Of a DNA stretch of 64,000 bases, positions 9,701-17,722 are shown piece after piece. This DNA is from Thalassomonas actiniarum (GTDB lineage Bacteria > Pseudomonadota > Gammaproteobacteria > Enterobacterales > Alteromonadaceae). The translations under genes and the position numbers were made by a program. How positions within the stretch are numbered: position 1 is the first letter of the stretch; each line of letters starts with the position of its first letter. The stretch lies in NCBI RefSeq assembly GCF_000948975.2, contig NZ_CP059735.1, positions 3,596,001 through 3,660,000 of the forward strand, written 5' to 3'. Below the pieces are notes generated by a model. The model did no database searches and was not told the origin of the DNA. It worked only from the letters and a program-made list of their open reading frames with translations.

Positions 9701-10735
9701 GATAGGCCGGACCACGGCACGCACTATCATGAGCGCCAGACACAGAATAAGCAGGATCACCGTAGCAAACAGTATGCTTGACTCACGCTCCAGCCGGTTC
9801 AGTCCTTGCTGGTGCAAGTCAAAGTCGGCAACAAGCAGCATTTCCTGATCTTCACTCATTTGCGTTAATTTTGATTCTATGCTGCTCACTAAAGGGATCG
9901 CCCGGGTCGCCAGCCAATGATTGGCCAGATCACTTTCTTGCCCCTGCATGATCTCCTGCATCCGGTCCACTAATTGGGAAAATTTGTTTCTTGCCGTGGT
10001 TAACCGGCTAAAGGCCAGTTGCTGCCTGGCGCTAAAAGACTGGCTCAACTCCATTAACTTAAGGTAACGGGCGCCGTTGATTTGCCACTGTTTTTCATAG
10101 AACTGGAGATAACTTTCATCCGCCAGCAGGACATAGAGTTCAATATAGACCTGCGACTGACTGATACTGGCGCGAAAGTCGGCCATGGCTTTAAATAAAT
10201 CTATACGGATCTTGGCGGACTTTAGCTTTGCCTCTTCATTGATCATGGCGGTAATGCTGTCCAAAATCACTTGATTGGCAGGCGTGAGCTCTAACGTCAG
10301 AATCTTGGCGGCGGGCTTATTGTCTTTACTGTCGGCAATGGCTTCTATTTCGTCCTGGTACTGGCGAAACTTGACCAGATCCGCCTGCAGCTGGTTCAGG
10401 GTTTTGATATTTTCCGGATTGGTCCAATTGAGCGATAACATTTTCAGAGTCGCCAGCGACAAGCCGATCTCATTTTGCCAGAATCCGGCACGTTGTTTTT
10501 TAAACACGGGATCTTTAAGTAATATCCAGCCACGCAGAGAAGCCAGGGTTCCCTGAATGCCGATAAGCATTTCTTTTGAGCTGTGGGCAGTGGGGATCCG
10601 GGTCTTGGCGATTCTTTTCTCTGTTTGAGCAATCGCTGTAAAATGGACTTGAATGACCAGGATAACGGCTAGTATTAACAGCAGTACCAGCGAAAACCCT
10701 AACCAAATCTTAGCGGTGAAGGTTAAATTTTTCAC
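6728..10735 (-). CDS. Membrane hybrid sensor histidine kinase with GAF and three receiver domains
   Basis: A 1335-residue inner-membrane hybrid kinase. Transmembrane helix about 10-30, a helical periplasmic sensor to about 315, second helix about 315-340, HAMP (about 336-390), GAF (about 412-555), a long glutamine/glutamate-rich coiled coil (about 560-655), HisKA with FLANMSHELRTPLNSLL (His near 663), HATPase (GIGIADD, GGTGLGLAIS near 851), then three receivers with phospho-acceptors in ILDLGLPDINGL (near 995), ILDLGLPDMSGG (near 1117) and LMDIMMPEMDG (near 1265). The start is GTG at 10735 with GGAG about 9 bases upstream. It leads a four-gene operon with cheR, cheB and a GGDEF/EAL regulator. 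The signal it senses cannot be read from the sequence. Confidence 0.9.
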   Translation of the reverse strand: MKNLTFTAKIWLGFSLVLLLILAVILVIQVHFTAIAQTEKRIAKTRIPTAHSSKEMLIGIQGTLASLRGWILLKDPVFKKQRAGFWQNEIGLSLATLKMLSLNWTNPENIKTLNQLQADLVKFRQYQDEIEAIADSKDNKPAAKILTLELTPANQVILDSITAMINEEAKLKSAKIRIDLFKAMADFRASISQSQVYIELYVLLADESYLQFYEKQWQINGARYLKLMELSQSFSARQQLAFSRLTTARNKFSQLVDRMQEIMQGQESDLANHWLATRAIPLVSSIESKLTQMSEDQEMLLVADFDLHQQGLNRLERESSILFATVILLILCLALMIVRAVVRPIHQLLAMTVKIGNGEYAIDTQLTGSVEMMRLGRALEKMKQQIAERAERLEQQNWLTTQENRVMELTQGVLSLNDICDLVISHLARSFEAGHGVFYLANQADKEEEESLSLSLCGSYAFTERKELSAQLQLGEGLAGQAAKEGKPILLTRVPGDYISIKSALGQQQPMNILAYPVMHENNLVGIIELASFVTFTDRQLQLLEKVSVNLGIIIDNVANRNRTEKLLVETQNQALALNLQKEELRSVNENLESQAQQLKLSQEELQQQSEELRVSNEELSEKQKTLIEQSKSLQQTKAELEKKAEELTTTSKYKSEFLANMSHELRTPLNSLLILSKSLANNDAGNLTSEQLEDAKVIHEGGQALLMLINDIMDLSKVEAGKLTVHIESVSLDTVCQDLELMFAKLARQKQLEFSLSQDADVPVAIQSDIQRLEQVLKNFMSNAFKFTSKGSVRLRIHRPLPEVQQLPDYIEADDSLAFSVIDTGIGIADDKQVAIFEAFQQEDGSINRKYGGTGLGLAISRELAHLLGGEIKLQSTLGQGSVFTLYLPLHSQEIAPASEPVLPEANVFKAVKAEAGVNSSSSADKMTQPGDFLDDDREILRESDKSLLVIEDDIHFARILVKAARKEGFKCLATDKGREGLLLAQQFLPMGIILDLGLPDINGLTVLEQLKFNLKTRHIPVHIASGADCEQDSLNSGAFSFLAKPVANEQIGNLLSSLIKTSSRQFKQVLVIEDDPGNQQAITKLISAETIRVDCVDCGAKALEYLGEHKVDCIILDLGLPDMSGGELLTTIKQLRGQERVPVIVYTGKDIPDDEYKALCKISEDIIVKGAESPERLLDDVSLFLHSIQSAFSMEQQKTLKMLHDQTTTLSGQEILLVDDDMRNIFALSRELEKSGVNVTMAENGLVALEKIAERDAPFDLILMDIMMPEMDGLTAIREIRKISVYQQVPIIALTAKAMPEDKASCIEAGASEYLTKPVDMERLLSMMQIWLF

Positions 10736-10975
10736 CCCTTCATACTCCAGTCAACAAGGCCCGAATAGCAGCCCCTTGATAATGGCTTTAAGTAAAGAAA
10801 GAATAGTACAATTTCTCAAAAGTCGGCTGACTTAGCTTTTACTTGCTCAAATAAATCGCTGCCTCTCATGGCAATACTTGAAAGATATGACACCGACATC
10901 CGAGAGCAAAATTTCCTTTGTTAGTGCACTGAATATCTTTATGGCAAACAATCGCTTAAACTAGAAAAATAAGTG

Positions 10976-11713
10976 ATGTCATACGATATGTTCAGGAGTG
11001 CCCACTTGTTCCACGGGATTTTCGCGCTTTATCTGCTGCTTTTTTCAAACCTTGCCTCTGCCCGGCCAGCCACTGAAATGCCTTTACCGGCATCAAGTAT
11101 GACGGCAGATAAACCGGCAGCACAAAACACCTGGCGACTTTGGCGGGAAAATAAGCATTCACGTGTCCGTTACCGCGCTGTCACTGACAGTCCACTGATA
11201 GAAATTTCAGCAGAGCTCAGGCTAAGCTCGACTTTGTCGGGCTTTTTATTGTTTTTACAAGATTATCCCAATATCCCGAACTGGTTGGACAATGCCAGCC
11301 AGGCCCGTTTACTCGCGCAAATATCCCCCCGGGAAAATATTTTCATCACACACTTTGACGGTTTTTGGCCGGTCAAAGCCAGGGAAATGCTGATACATTC
11401 CACTTATTGGCAAAACCCTGACTTATCGGTTGAAATTGCCGTCAACGATGCAAGTCATAAGCTAGAGAACAACACAAAGGCTATTCGCATCAAAATTCAT
11501 AAAGCCCATTGGCAGCTTACCCCCCAGGCAGGCAAACAACTTGAAGTGCACTACCGCCTGATTGCCAGCCCCGAAGGGAACTTGCCCTTATGGCTGGCAA
11601 ATAAACTCTCCCTAGGGGCTATGTGGAAAACCCTGCAAGCCCTGCATCAGCAGCTTCCCTTGTCGACATGGCAACAAAAAAGTATTCCGGGGATCAAAGA
11701 ACAGGGCCAGTAA
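10976..11713 (+). CDS. Secreted START domain-like protein
   Basis: About 245 residues. An N-terminal signal peptide (FALYLLLFSNLASA, cleavage before RPAT) is followed by a region resembling bacterial START/lipid-transfer proteins: FLLFLQDYPNIPNWLDNASQ, then ITHFDGFWPVKAREM and later VHYRLIASPEGNLPLWLANK. START domains form a helix-grip cavity for lipids or other hydrophobic ligands; the ligand here is unknown and the site should be periplasmic. The start is uncertain: GTG 10973, ATG 10976 or ATG 10988 all keep the signal peptide and none has a good Shine-Dalgarno. It is transcribed away from the hybrid kinase, with 107 bases before the next gene. Confidence 0.75.
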   Translation: MSYDMFRSAHLFHGIFALYLLLFSNLASARPATEMPLPASSMTADKPAAQNTWRLWRENKHSRVRYRAVTDSPLIEISAELRLSSTLSGFLLFLQDYPNIPNWLDNASQARLLAQISPRENIFITHFDGFWPVKAREMLIHSTYWQNPDLSVEIAVNDASHKLENNTKAIRIKIHKAHWQLTPQAGKQLEVHYRLIASPEGNLPLWLANKLSLGAMWKTLQALHQQLPLSTWQQKSIPGIKEQGQ

Positions 11714-11820
11714 CGGCTTTTACATGAATAAACCGTAAAAAACCACTTAGATAGGCTACACTATGCAAAGAGTAACGATTTTACCTGACAGATATTGCAA
11801 TAAGCTTCAGTGGTGGTTAT

Positions 11821-12693
11821 ATGTGGCAAAGTATCGGGCAGGCCATTGCGTCAGAAACCGGCCAATCCTTTTCTATCAAAGATAAAAAACCCATTTCCGG
11901 CGGTGACATCAATCTCGCCTTTAAAGTGAATGATGAGCATCACAGCTATTTTATCAAACTCAATGATAAAAACCGTCTGAGTCACTTTGAAGCAGAAGCC
12001 TATTCCCTTGAGCAGCTCAGGGCAATAGAAACCCTGATCACCCCTGAATGTATTGCCGTAGGCACGACTCTGGATAAAAGCTATATTGTACTCTCCCATA
12101 TCGATTTTTGTAGCGACAATGGCGGCCTTTGGTATCAGCTGGGACAGCAACTTGCCCAAATGCATAAAAACTCCAGCCACGGGCAATTTGGCTGGCAATA
12201 TGATAACTACCTGGGCAACACCCGACAGCCCAACGACTGGCAGAGTAACTGGCGCAGCTTTTTTGCCGAACAAAGGATCGGCTGGCAATTGCAATTACTA
12301 AGCGAGCGCTCCGTCTATATGGGGGATATAGAACATATCATAGATATGTGTCATAACGGTTTAGCCCATCATCATGCTACCCCTTGCCTGGTGCATGGCG
12401 ACCTCTGGCAGGGCAATGTCAGTTTTTGCACTCGGGGCCCGGTAATTTTTGATCCTGCCTGTTATTACGGCGACCGGGAGGTTGATATCGCCATGACCGA
12501 GCTGTTCGGCCAGTTTCCCGGCGAATTTTACCGGGGATACCAGGACATCTTTCCCTTGGCTGAAGGTTATGAACGCCGCAAAAACATTTATAATTTTTAT
12601 CATATACTCAACCATGCCAACCTCTTTGGCGGTATCTACATAGATCAGGCAAAAGCCCTGTTGGGCCGGTTATTCGCCCTTGCCATTCATTAG
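11821..12693 (+). CDS. Fructosamine kinase family protein
   Basis: A 290-residue cytoplasmic kinase of the fructosamine/ketosamine-3-kinase family (E. coli YniA type) with an aminoglycoside-phosphotransferase-like fold. Visible features are the N-terminal ISGGDINLAFKV nucleotide loop, YFIKLN (ATP-binding Lys), the catalytic LVHGDLWQGNVSF (HGDxxxxN) and the metal-binding FDPACYYGDREVDIAM. Relatives phosphorylate sugar-amine adducts on proteins so that they decompose (deglycation). Length matches the family (about 288). It is probably monocistronic. Confidence 0.9.
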   Translation: MWQSIGQAIASETGQSFSIKDKKPISGGDINLAFKVNDEHHSYFIKLNDKNRLSHFEAEAYSLEQLRAIETLITPECIAVGTTLDKSYIVLSHIDFCSDNGGLWYQLGQQLAQMHKNSSHGQFGWQYDNYLGNTRQPNDWQSNWRSFFAEQRIGWQLQLLSERSVYMGDIEHIIDMCHNGLAHHHATPCLVHGDLWQGNVSFCTRGPVIFDPACYYGDREVDIAMTELFGQFPGEFYRGYQDIFPLAEGYERRKNIYNFYHILNHANLFGGIYIDQAKALLGRLFALAIH

Positions 12694-12911
12694 CCACCAT
12701 CAAAACCAGTTTGCAAATAAGTTTATTTTCCACAATAGCAAGTATTTACCGCTCTCCCCTTATCATTAAAGGGGCAGCGGCTCGCACTTTGGGCAAAACC
12801 GTTCATAATGAGATAAAGTTAATGGCTAAATTGAGTTATCAATTATCAGGGATATTGCTGATTTCATCTTGTGTTGACTAGCTCTTTTTGGCGTTAAATC
12901 TGGGAGGTCTT

Positions 12912-13118
12912 ATGCTCCAGGATATTACCGAACAACGCATTCGTTGTCCGCATTGCGGCCATCACCTGCATGTCACATTAGATACCACCTCAGGTGATCA
13001 AGACTATTATGACGAGTGTCCCGCCTGCTGCAGCGATATTCATTTTAACTTGCATATAGACGAATACCGGCAAAAAATTCAGCTGGCAGTAGACAGCGAT
13101 GATGAGCAGGTCTTTTAA
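12912..13118 (+). CDS. CPXCG motif-containing cysteine-rich protein
   Basis: A 68-residue protein with two cysteine pairs, CPHCGHH and CPACC, spaced like a zinc ribbon, followed by an acidic C-terminus. This matches the small CPXCG family found widely in gammaproteobacteria, whose function is unknown. ATG at 12912 is chosen because GGGAGG stands 4-5 bases before it; the frame starting at 12888 adds eight residues without support. It converges with ribE. Confidence 0.85.
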   Translation: MLQDITEQRIRCPHCGHHLHVTLDTTSGDQDYYDECPACCSDIHFNLHIDEYRQKIQLAVDSDDEQVF

Positions 13119-13272
13119 CGGCTGCTACGATATCCAGGTAGATTTAGCTATCAATAGCTGAGCAACAGATTAACGCGGGGAAACCATTCAATCAGGCTTT
13201 TCCCGGCTCAAGACATTCGCAGATAACATTTGCTATTAAGTGTCATCTCGCTTCCTTTTTAACACGCCGAAC

Positions 13273-13890
13273 TCAAACCAGGTTCATTCGCTCCAGCGTT
13301 GTCACTATTGTGATGGTTTGCTGATCAAACTCCAGGTTCACCTTGTCGTTAATGGACAGCTGGCTTAAGTTAGTCCGGGCCAGGGTTTCCGGAATAAGGT
13401 GCACGCTAAATTGATTATCAACCACTTCCCCCAAGGTTAAACTGATGCCATTTATGGCAATAAAACCTTTGGGTAAAATATACTTCATCCAGTTGGCTGC
13501 ACAGGCAAAAACCAGACGACAATTGCTCGAGGTCATATGATTTTCGACTAACTGTGCCTGGCAATGAACATGGCCACTGACCATATGCCCGCCAAGCTCA
13601 TCCCCGACTTTTAAAGAACGCTCAATATTAACCGGGGCATTAAGGGTTAATGCCCCAAGATTTGTTACCGCTAAACTTTCATCGATAACATCAAAACTGA
13701 TACAGGCGCGGTTTTCATCCAAAAGTGCAAATTCCACCACAGTTAAACAAACACCGTTCACTGCGATACTGGCGCCAAGTTCAAGCTGTTCTATATTTTT
13801 CGGCTCTACAGCCAGTGTTAAACGACATAAATTATTTTTTGTTTTTATTGCTAAAACTTCAGCTTGTGATTGCACTATGCCCGTAAACAT
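13273..13890 (-). CDS. ribE: Riboflavin synthase, alpha chain
   Basis: Dismutates two 6,7-dimethyl-8-ribityllumazine molecules to riboflavin plus a pyrimidinedione, the last step of riboflavin synthesis. The 205 residues form two lumazine-binding repeats, starting MFTGIVQ with SIAVNGVCLTVVE and GGHMVSGHV in the first and KGFIAINGISLTLGEV in the second. The C-terminal VHLIPETLARTNL is like the E. coli enzyme. It is divergent from norM, the same pairing as ribC(ribE)/mdtK in E. coli. No FMN riboswitch is evident in the 70 bases between them. Confidence 0.93.
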   Translation of the reverse strand: MFTGIVQSQAEVLAIKTKNNLCRLTLAVEPKNIEQLELGASIAVNGVCLTVVEFALLDENRACISFDVIDESLAVTNLGALTLNAPVNIERSLKVGDELGGHMVSGHVHCQAQLVENHMTSSNCRLVFACAANWMKYILPKGFIAINGISLTLGEVVDNQFSVHLIPETLARTNLSQLSINDKVNLEFDQQTITIVTTLERMNLV

Positions 13891-13960
13891 ATATTATCCG
13901 TCAGGTTAAATCAGTAAAGCGTCATATTAACAAACTCAAGTCCTCGTAATAAGTACCCGA

Positions 13961-15328
13961 ATGAATTTAAATAATTTCCTCGAACAAAGTAAAAGCCTGC
14001 TTAAACTGGCCTACCCTATTTTAATTGCCCAGCTTATCCAAAACTTAATGGGGTTTTCCGATACCGTGATGGCCGGGCGCGTCAGCGCAACCGATATGGC
14101 AGCCGTAGCGGTGGCCAGCAGTGTCTGGTTACCCTTGATTTTAACCATTTATGGCCTGATCATGGCGCTGGCCACCATAGTTTCCCAGCTTGCCGGGGCA
14201 GATAAATACCACCAGGTCGCCAAAGCAAGCTTTCAAACCGGGTGGATAGCCCTGGTATTAGGCTTATCTTTGATCTTCTTATACTACCTGTTAGCCCCTT
14301 ATCTTTATCCTCTGGTCACACTGGAGGCTAACTTAAAACAACTGATGTTTGACTACCTGGGTTACATCATCTGGGGCGGCCCGGGGTTTTGTTTATATTT
14401 GGTGCTCAGAAACTATTCCGAGGGTTTGTCCCACACCAAACCCACCATGATCATCAGTATTATCGGCTTAGTGATCAATATCCCGGCCAACTATATCTTT
14501 ATTTACGGTGAACTGGGTATGCCGGCATTAGGGGGCGCCGGTTGCGGCATCGCCACCGCCATTGTCTACTGGGTGATGTTCTTCAGTATGCTGATTTACA
14601 TTTTAGTGTCTAAAAAATTAAAGCACGCCCCACTGTTTAAGCAATTTTACTGGCCCCAGTGGTCGGAAATTAAAGGCATTCTCGCCCTGGGTGTCCCGAT
14701 TGCCCTGTCTTTATTATTTGAAGTGAGCTTGTTTGCCGTGGTTGCTGTGATCCTGGCCCCTTTTGGCGCCAATGTCGTCGCCAGTCATCAGATAGCCATT
14801 AACTTTTCCGGCCTGGTGTTTATGGTGCCTTTAAGCCTGGCACTGGCGGTTACCATCAAGGTCGGGTTTGCCGTAGGCAATAAAGATTACCAAGAAGCAA
14901 AAACCATCTGCCGCTATTCGGTGATACTGGGCTTGATGATCGCTTTATTCACGGCGGCGCTGACCCTGATTTTTAAAACCCAGATTGCCACTATCTATAC
15001 CACAGACACTAAAGTGATCGAATTGGCCGCCAGCTTAATGTTTTTAGCGGCATTATTTCAATTCTCAGATGCAATCCAGGTAATCTCCGCCGGGGCGCTG
15101 CGCGGTTATAAAGATACCAAATCAATTTTAGTGATCACCTTTGTCGCCTACTGGCTGGTAGGCCTGAGTTTAGGATTAATCCTGGGAGTAACCGATTGGT
15201 TAATGCCTGCCATCGGCGCTTATGGCTTCTGGATCGGCTTTATTTCAGGATTAACCACAGCGGCATTTTTCCTGGCATGGCGGCTGCGTATCGTACAGCA
15301 GCGGTTTGAACGGGCACCATGTGTTTAA
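13961..15328 (+). CDS. norM: MATE family multidrug efflux transporter (NorM type)
   Basis: A 455-residue inner-membrane protein with about 12 transmembrane helices in two related halves. The N-terminus (LAYPILIAQLIQNLMGFSDTVMAGRVS) is the MATE signature of NorM/MdtK proteins, cation-coupled exporters of fluoroquinolones and cationic dyes. The second half begins near IKGILALGVPIALSLLFEVS. It is divergently paired with ribE as in E. coli. Symbol assigned by family and synteny; the actual substrates are unknown. Confidence 0.9.
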   Translation: MNLNNFLEQSKSLLKLAYPILIAQLIQNLMGFSDTVMAGRVSATDMAAVAVASSVWLPLILTIYGLIMALATIVSQLAGADKYHQVAKASFQTGWIALVLGLSLIFLYYLLAPYLYPLVTLEANLKQLMFDYLGYIIWGGPGFCLYLVLRNYSEGLSHTKPTMIISIIGLVINIPANYIFIYGELGMPALGGAGCGIATAIVYWVMFFSMLIYILVSKKLKHAPLFKQFYWPQWSEIKGILALGVPIALSLLFEVSLFAVVAVILAPFGANVVASHQIAINFSGLVFMVPLSLALAVTIKVGFAVGNKDYQEAKTICRYSVILGLMIALFTAALTLIFKTQIATIYTTDTKVIELAASLMFLAALFQFSDAIQVISAGALRGYKDTKSILVITFVAYWLVGLSLGLILGVTDWLMPAIGAYGFWIGFISGLTTAAFFLAWRLRIVQQRFERAPCV

Positions 15329-15395
15329 AATAAATGCGGTTTGTTGCTTTAACAAGCAAACGGTTGCCGGTTTAAGAAAATCTGTATAAAAGTAC

Positions 15396-15424
15396 TTGCA
15401 ACAACAAAAACAGATCGCTAGTAT
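15396..15424 (+). promoter_or_regulatory. tRNA-Val promoter, copy 1
   Basis: TTGCAA (15396-15401), a 17-base spacer and TAGTAT (15419-15424), followed by the GC-rich discriminator AGCGCCCCG typical of stringently controlled stable-RNA promoters. The same elements with the same spacing precede the second tRNA copy. Confidence 0.75.
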
Positions 15425-15505
15425 AGCGCCCCGTTGAGGCAAAGAGATGTTTAAATTTTTTTATCTAAGATAAGAAGTTATTCTCAATATTTGCACGAAA
15501 ATTCC

Positions 15506-15582
15506 GGGAGCGTAGCTCAGTTGGTTAGAGCGCATCGTTGACATCGATGAGGTCGCTGATTCGAATTCAGTCGCACCCACCA
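15506..15582 (+). tRNA. tRNA-Val (anticodon GAC), copy 1
   Basis: The 77-nt cloverleaf has D-arm GCTC/GAGC, anticodon stem CATCG/CGATG with loop TTGACAT (GAC at 15540-15542), T-arm GCTGA/TCAGT with loop TTCGAAT, and encoded CCA. It decodes GUC and GUU valine codons. The acceptor stem GGGAGCG/CGCACCC pairs except for an A4-A69 mismatch. It lies 82 bases after its promoter and is followed by an intrinsic terminator. It is identical to the copy at 16135-16211. Confidence 0.95.
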
Positions 15583-15587
15583 TATAT

Positions 15588-15617
15588 AAAAATAGCTGCC
15601 TTAGGGCGGCTATTTTT
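15588..15617 (+). terminator. Intrinsic terminator of tRNA-Val copy 1
   Basis: Near-perfect stem AAAAATAGCTGCC/GGCGGCTATTTTT with loop TTAG, ending in a T-run, six bases after the CCA of the tRNA. Confidence 0.85.
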
Positions 15618-15979
15618 CTTTCTGCCCCCAAAAAATTCAGTCACAACAAAAAACTCTTGCCTCGCCGTTTAATTGACCATTATTGTTAAAGCTGCTTTCT
15701 CAACTCGTCATGAATATTCAACATAAAAAGCCAGTGATAATGATGACTGGCGCAGCCTATTCCTGCCATATTAATTTTTGCCTTTTACATTCCCGGCGGC
15801 TCTTGCGCCGGAATTTTAAAATAGCTTGTTCCTCTAACACGTCACAACCATCATCTGCCTGGCGACCAATAGCAGATACAGAGCGGCGAATTAAACACTG
15901 ACAGTCGCTCAAATAAAATGCAGCATGTTGATTTAACAAACAAAGTGGCACTAATTTAATGTTATTTTCAGAAAAAGAC
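15618..15979. other. Spacer between tRNA-Val units, no gene recognised
   Basis: This 362-base stretch holds only short open frames on both strands without a Shine-Dalgarno or protein-like composition. Its right end resembles the sequence upstream of the first tRNA promoter, as expected for old duplicated DNA. Confidence 0.6.
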
Positions 15980-16008
15980 TTGCAACAGGGAAAACAGATC
16001 GCTAGTAT
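15980..16008 (+). promoter_or_regulatory. tRNA-Val promoter, copy 2
   Basis: TTGCAA (15980-15985), 17-base spacer, TAGTAT (16003-16008) and the same AGCGCCCCG discriminator as copy 1. Confidence 0.75.
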
Positions 16009-16134
16009 AGCGCCCCGTTGAGAGACGAAGATATAAATCTTCTTGCTGATTCAAACGAATATATAGCAAAACTTTTCTCCTCTCGGTTTATGGAACTGCA
16101 TCCAGCTTAAGCTAAGCGAATTGCACAGAATTTT

Positions 16135-16211
16135 GGGAGCGTAGCTCAGTTGGTTAGAGCGCATCGTTGACATCGATGAGGTCGCTGATTCGAATTCAGT
16201 CGCACCCACCA
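16135..16211 (+). tRNA. tRNA-Val (anticodon GAC), copy 2
   Basis: Identical over all 77 nt to the copy at 15506-15582, including the A4-A69 acceptor-stem mismatch and encoded CCA. It has its own promoter and terminator, so the two genes are independent transcription units and not one array transcript. Confidence 0.95.
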
Positions 16212-16217
16212 TATAGC

Positions 16218-16244
16218 AAAAGCCGCCTTTTAGGCGGCTTTTTC
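16218..16244 (+). terminator. Intrinsic terminator of tRNA-Val copy 2
   Basis: Stem AAAAGCCGCCT/AGGCGGCTTTT with a three-base loop and a following T-rich run, seven bases after the tRNA. Confidence 0.85.
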
Positions 16245-16423
16245 TTTTCTAACAATAAATATTTCCACTCTCAGAGCTAAAGCGAAAAAACATGCCAGTC
16301 TGGGAATAAGCCATCAATAAATAGCTTTACTTTCCGGCAATTCAGTCTCCTGCTTACCTGTTACATTCGTACTATACTTAGATTACCGTGAGTTAACGGC
16401 TGCTTAAATGCACGGGAGTTAGT

Positions 16424-16636
16424 ATGGCTATTTCAATCAATCGTGTTCAAACGCAATTATCTGTCACCCCAACCGAGCGTCAACAGCAAACAGAACGGGC
16501 CGCACAAGAGCGCCGCGAGCAGGAGGCATTGCAGCAACAAAGGCAACAAGCCCAGGTGCAGCAAAGGGAAAGAGAAGAAGAAAACCGAATTGCCGCGCAG
16601 GAAAGAAATGCACGCACTATCGATGTGATCGTCTAA
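16424..16636 (+). CDS. Small glutamine/glutamate/arginine-rich coiled-coil protein, function unknown
   Basis: A 70-residue protein. The first 15 residues (MAISINRVQTQLSVT) are ordinary; residues 18-60 are almost only Q, E, R and A in a pattern suited to a charged single helix or coiled coil; the end is TIDVIV. ATG at 16424 follows CGGGAG with about 6 bases spacing, which supports translation. No signal peptide or membrane segment. I do not recognise the family. It converges with the porin gene. Confidence 0.6.
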   Translation: MAISINRVQTQLSVTPTERQQQTERAAQERREQEALQQQRQQAQVQQREREEENRIAAQERNARTIDVIV

Positions 16637-16741
16637 TGACACAGCAAAGGGCAAAGAAGAATATCGACAAGTTAATATCGAAATTCCTCTTGCCCTGCCT
16701 TCAGGTATGGCTTAAACCAGCAGCAGACCCCATAAGTCTGT

Positions 16742-17674
16742 TTAAAAAGTCACGATAGCTTCAATAGCAAATAAGTCCGAATCGCCGTTAGATAATAGGT
16801 TGTTTTCTGTTTCGGAATATTCAAAAACAAGCAGTAAATCATCTGACACTTTATAAGAAGGTGAAATGGTCCATTTTTCAATGTCCGTGATCTCAAAGTC
16901 GGCATCATTTTCAACTTCCAGGGCACTGGTCCTTAACGTCAGGCCTATTTTACTGGTAAATTCATAATTTGCCATTACCAGCCAACCATCGCCTTCATAA
17001 TCTTTGCCGCCCCAATCTTCCAGATGATTATATTCCGCCGCCAGGGTTAGGCCATTTTTACTATAACTGGCCCAGAGGTTAGTTAACGCCTGATCATAAT
17101 TGGCTATTTCTTCTGTGGTATAACCCAGATGGATGGTTACGTCGGGAATAGATTTCACCTTAACCGCAAAGTCATAAGCATTATCATCCGTTTCCGTATC
17201 TTTAGAGTCCCAGGCACTGGCGACTATCGCACCATGAAAGGTAAAATCATCATTACTGTAGGTAACACTGGCGCCGTTCATCATGCCAGGGTATACCAAA
17301 GTTGCGGACGTAGAGAACTGATACAAGTCGGGGGCGTGAAAGGCTTCCCAGCCCTGGATACTCAAGAATTTACCGGCAACGATATTGAGGTTTTTATTCA
17401 CCTGGTAATTAAGGTGGGCCTGTTCCAGTTCGAAGTCTTCGTCACTGCTACCGCGAACATGTGCCACCACACTCAAGTTATCCTTTCCCTGATATAAAAA
17501 CCTTAATTCCAGCGCATCCAGGGTAAAATCATCTTCGGTGCTATCATCAACATCTTCTGAAACAAAAGAAACATCCAGGTAACCCGAAAACGAAATCGGA
17601 TCATGTGTTGCCGCAAGGGTCTGCGCTGAAATCAATGCCAGGCTTGATAAGGTTAAACACGTATATGCTCTCAT
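16742..17674 (-). CDS. Outer-membrane beta-barrel porin-like protein
   Basis: A 310-residue protein with a signal peptide (about 1-21, cleavage after ALA-AT region), then alternating beta-strand segments such as FSGYLDVSFVSED, LSVVAHVRGS and LTLAAEYNHLEDW, ending in phenylalanine (EAIVTF) as outer-membrane barrels do. Loops are acidic (DDSTEDD, SKDTETDD), common in marine porins. It resembles the OmpL-like/putative beta-barrel porin-2 group; the solute is unknown. A GGAGAGG Shine-Dalgarno precedes the ATG. A four-copy repeat array lies 49-190 bases upstream and may control it. It sits downstream of the chemoreceptor/binding-protein pair on the same strand. Confidence 0.8.
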   Translation of the reverse strand: MRAYTCLTLSSLALISAQTLAATHDPISFSGYLDVSFVSEDVDDSTEDDFTLDALELRFLYQGKDNLSVVAHVRGSSDEDFELEQAHLNYQVNKNLNIVAGKFLSIQGWEAFHAPDLYQFSTSATLVYPGMMNGASVTYSNDDFTFHGAIVASAWDSKDTETDDNAYDFAVKVKSIPDVTIHLGYTTEEIANYDQALTNLWASYSKNGLTLAAEYNHLEDWGGKDYEGDGWLVMANYEFTSKIGLTLRTSALEVENDADFEITDIEKWTISPSYKVSDDLLLVFEYSETENNLLSNGDSDLFAIEAIVTF

Positions 17675-17722
17675 ATATTAAGTCCTCTCCAAAAATTACC
17701 TAATTTAAGTTTTACCGCATTA

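Larger units (their letters stand above)
15396..16244 (+). repeat. Tandem duplication of a promoter-tRNA-terminator unit
   Basis: Two units, 15396-15617 and 15980-16244, carry the same promoter core (a shared stretch runs from ACAGATCGC through the discriminator CGCCCCGTTGAG), an identical 77-nt tRNA and a GCC-rich terminator hairpin. The promoter-to-tRNA leader (82 versus 126 bases) and the sequence between units have diverged. Similarity is still faintly visible upstream of each promoter (GTTG-TTTAACAA-CAAA). Confidence 0.8.

Noticed and set aside
15683-15901. 72-residue + strand open frame between the tRNA copies
   Set aside because: No ribosome binding site; lies in diverged duplicated spacer, and an equally long frame exists on the opposite strand.
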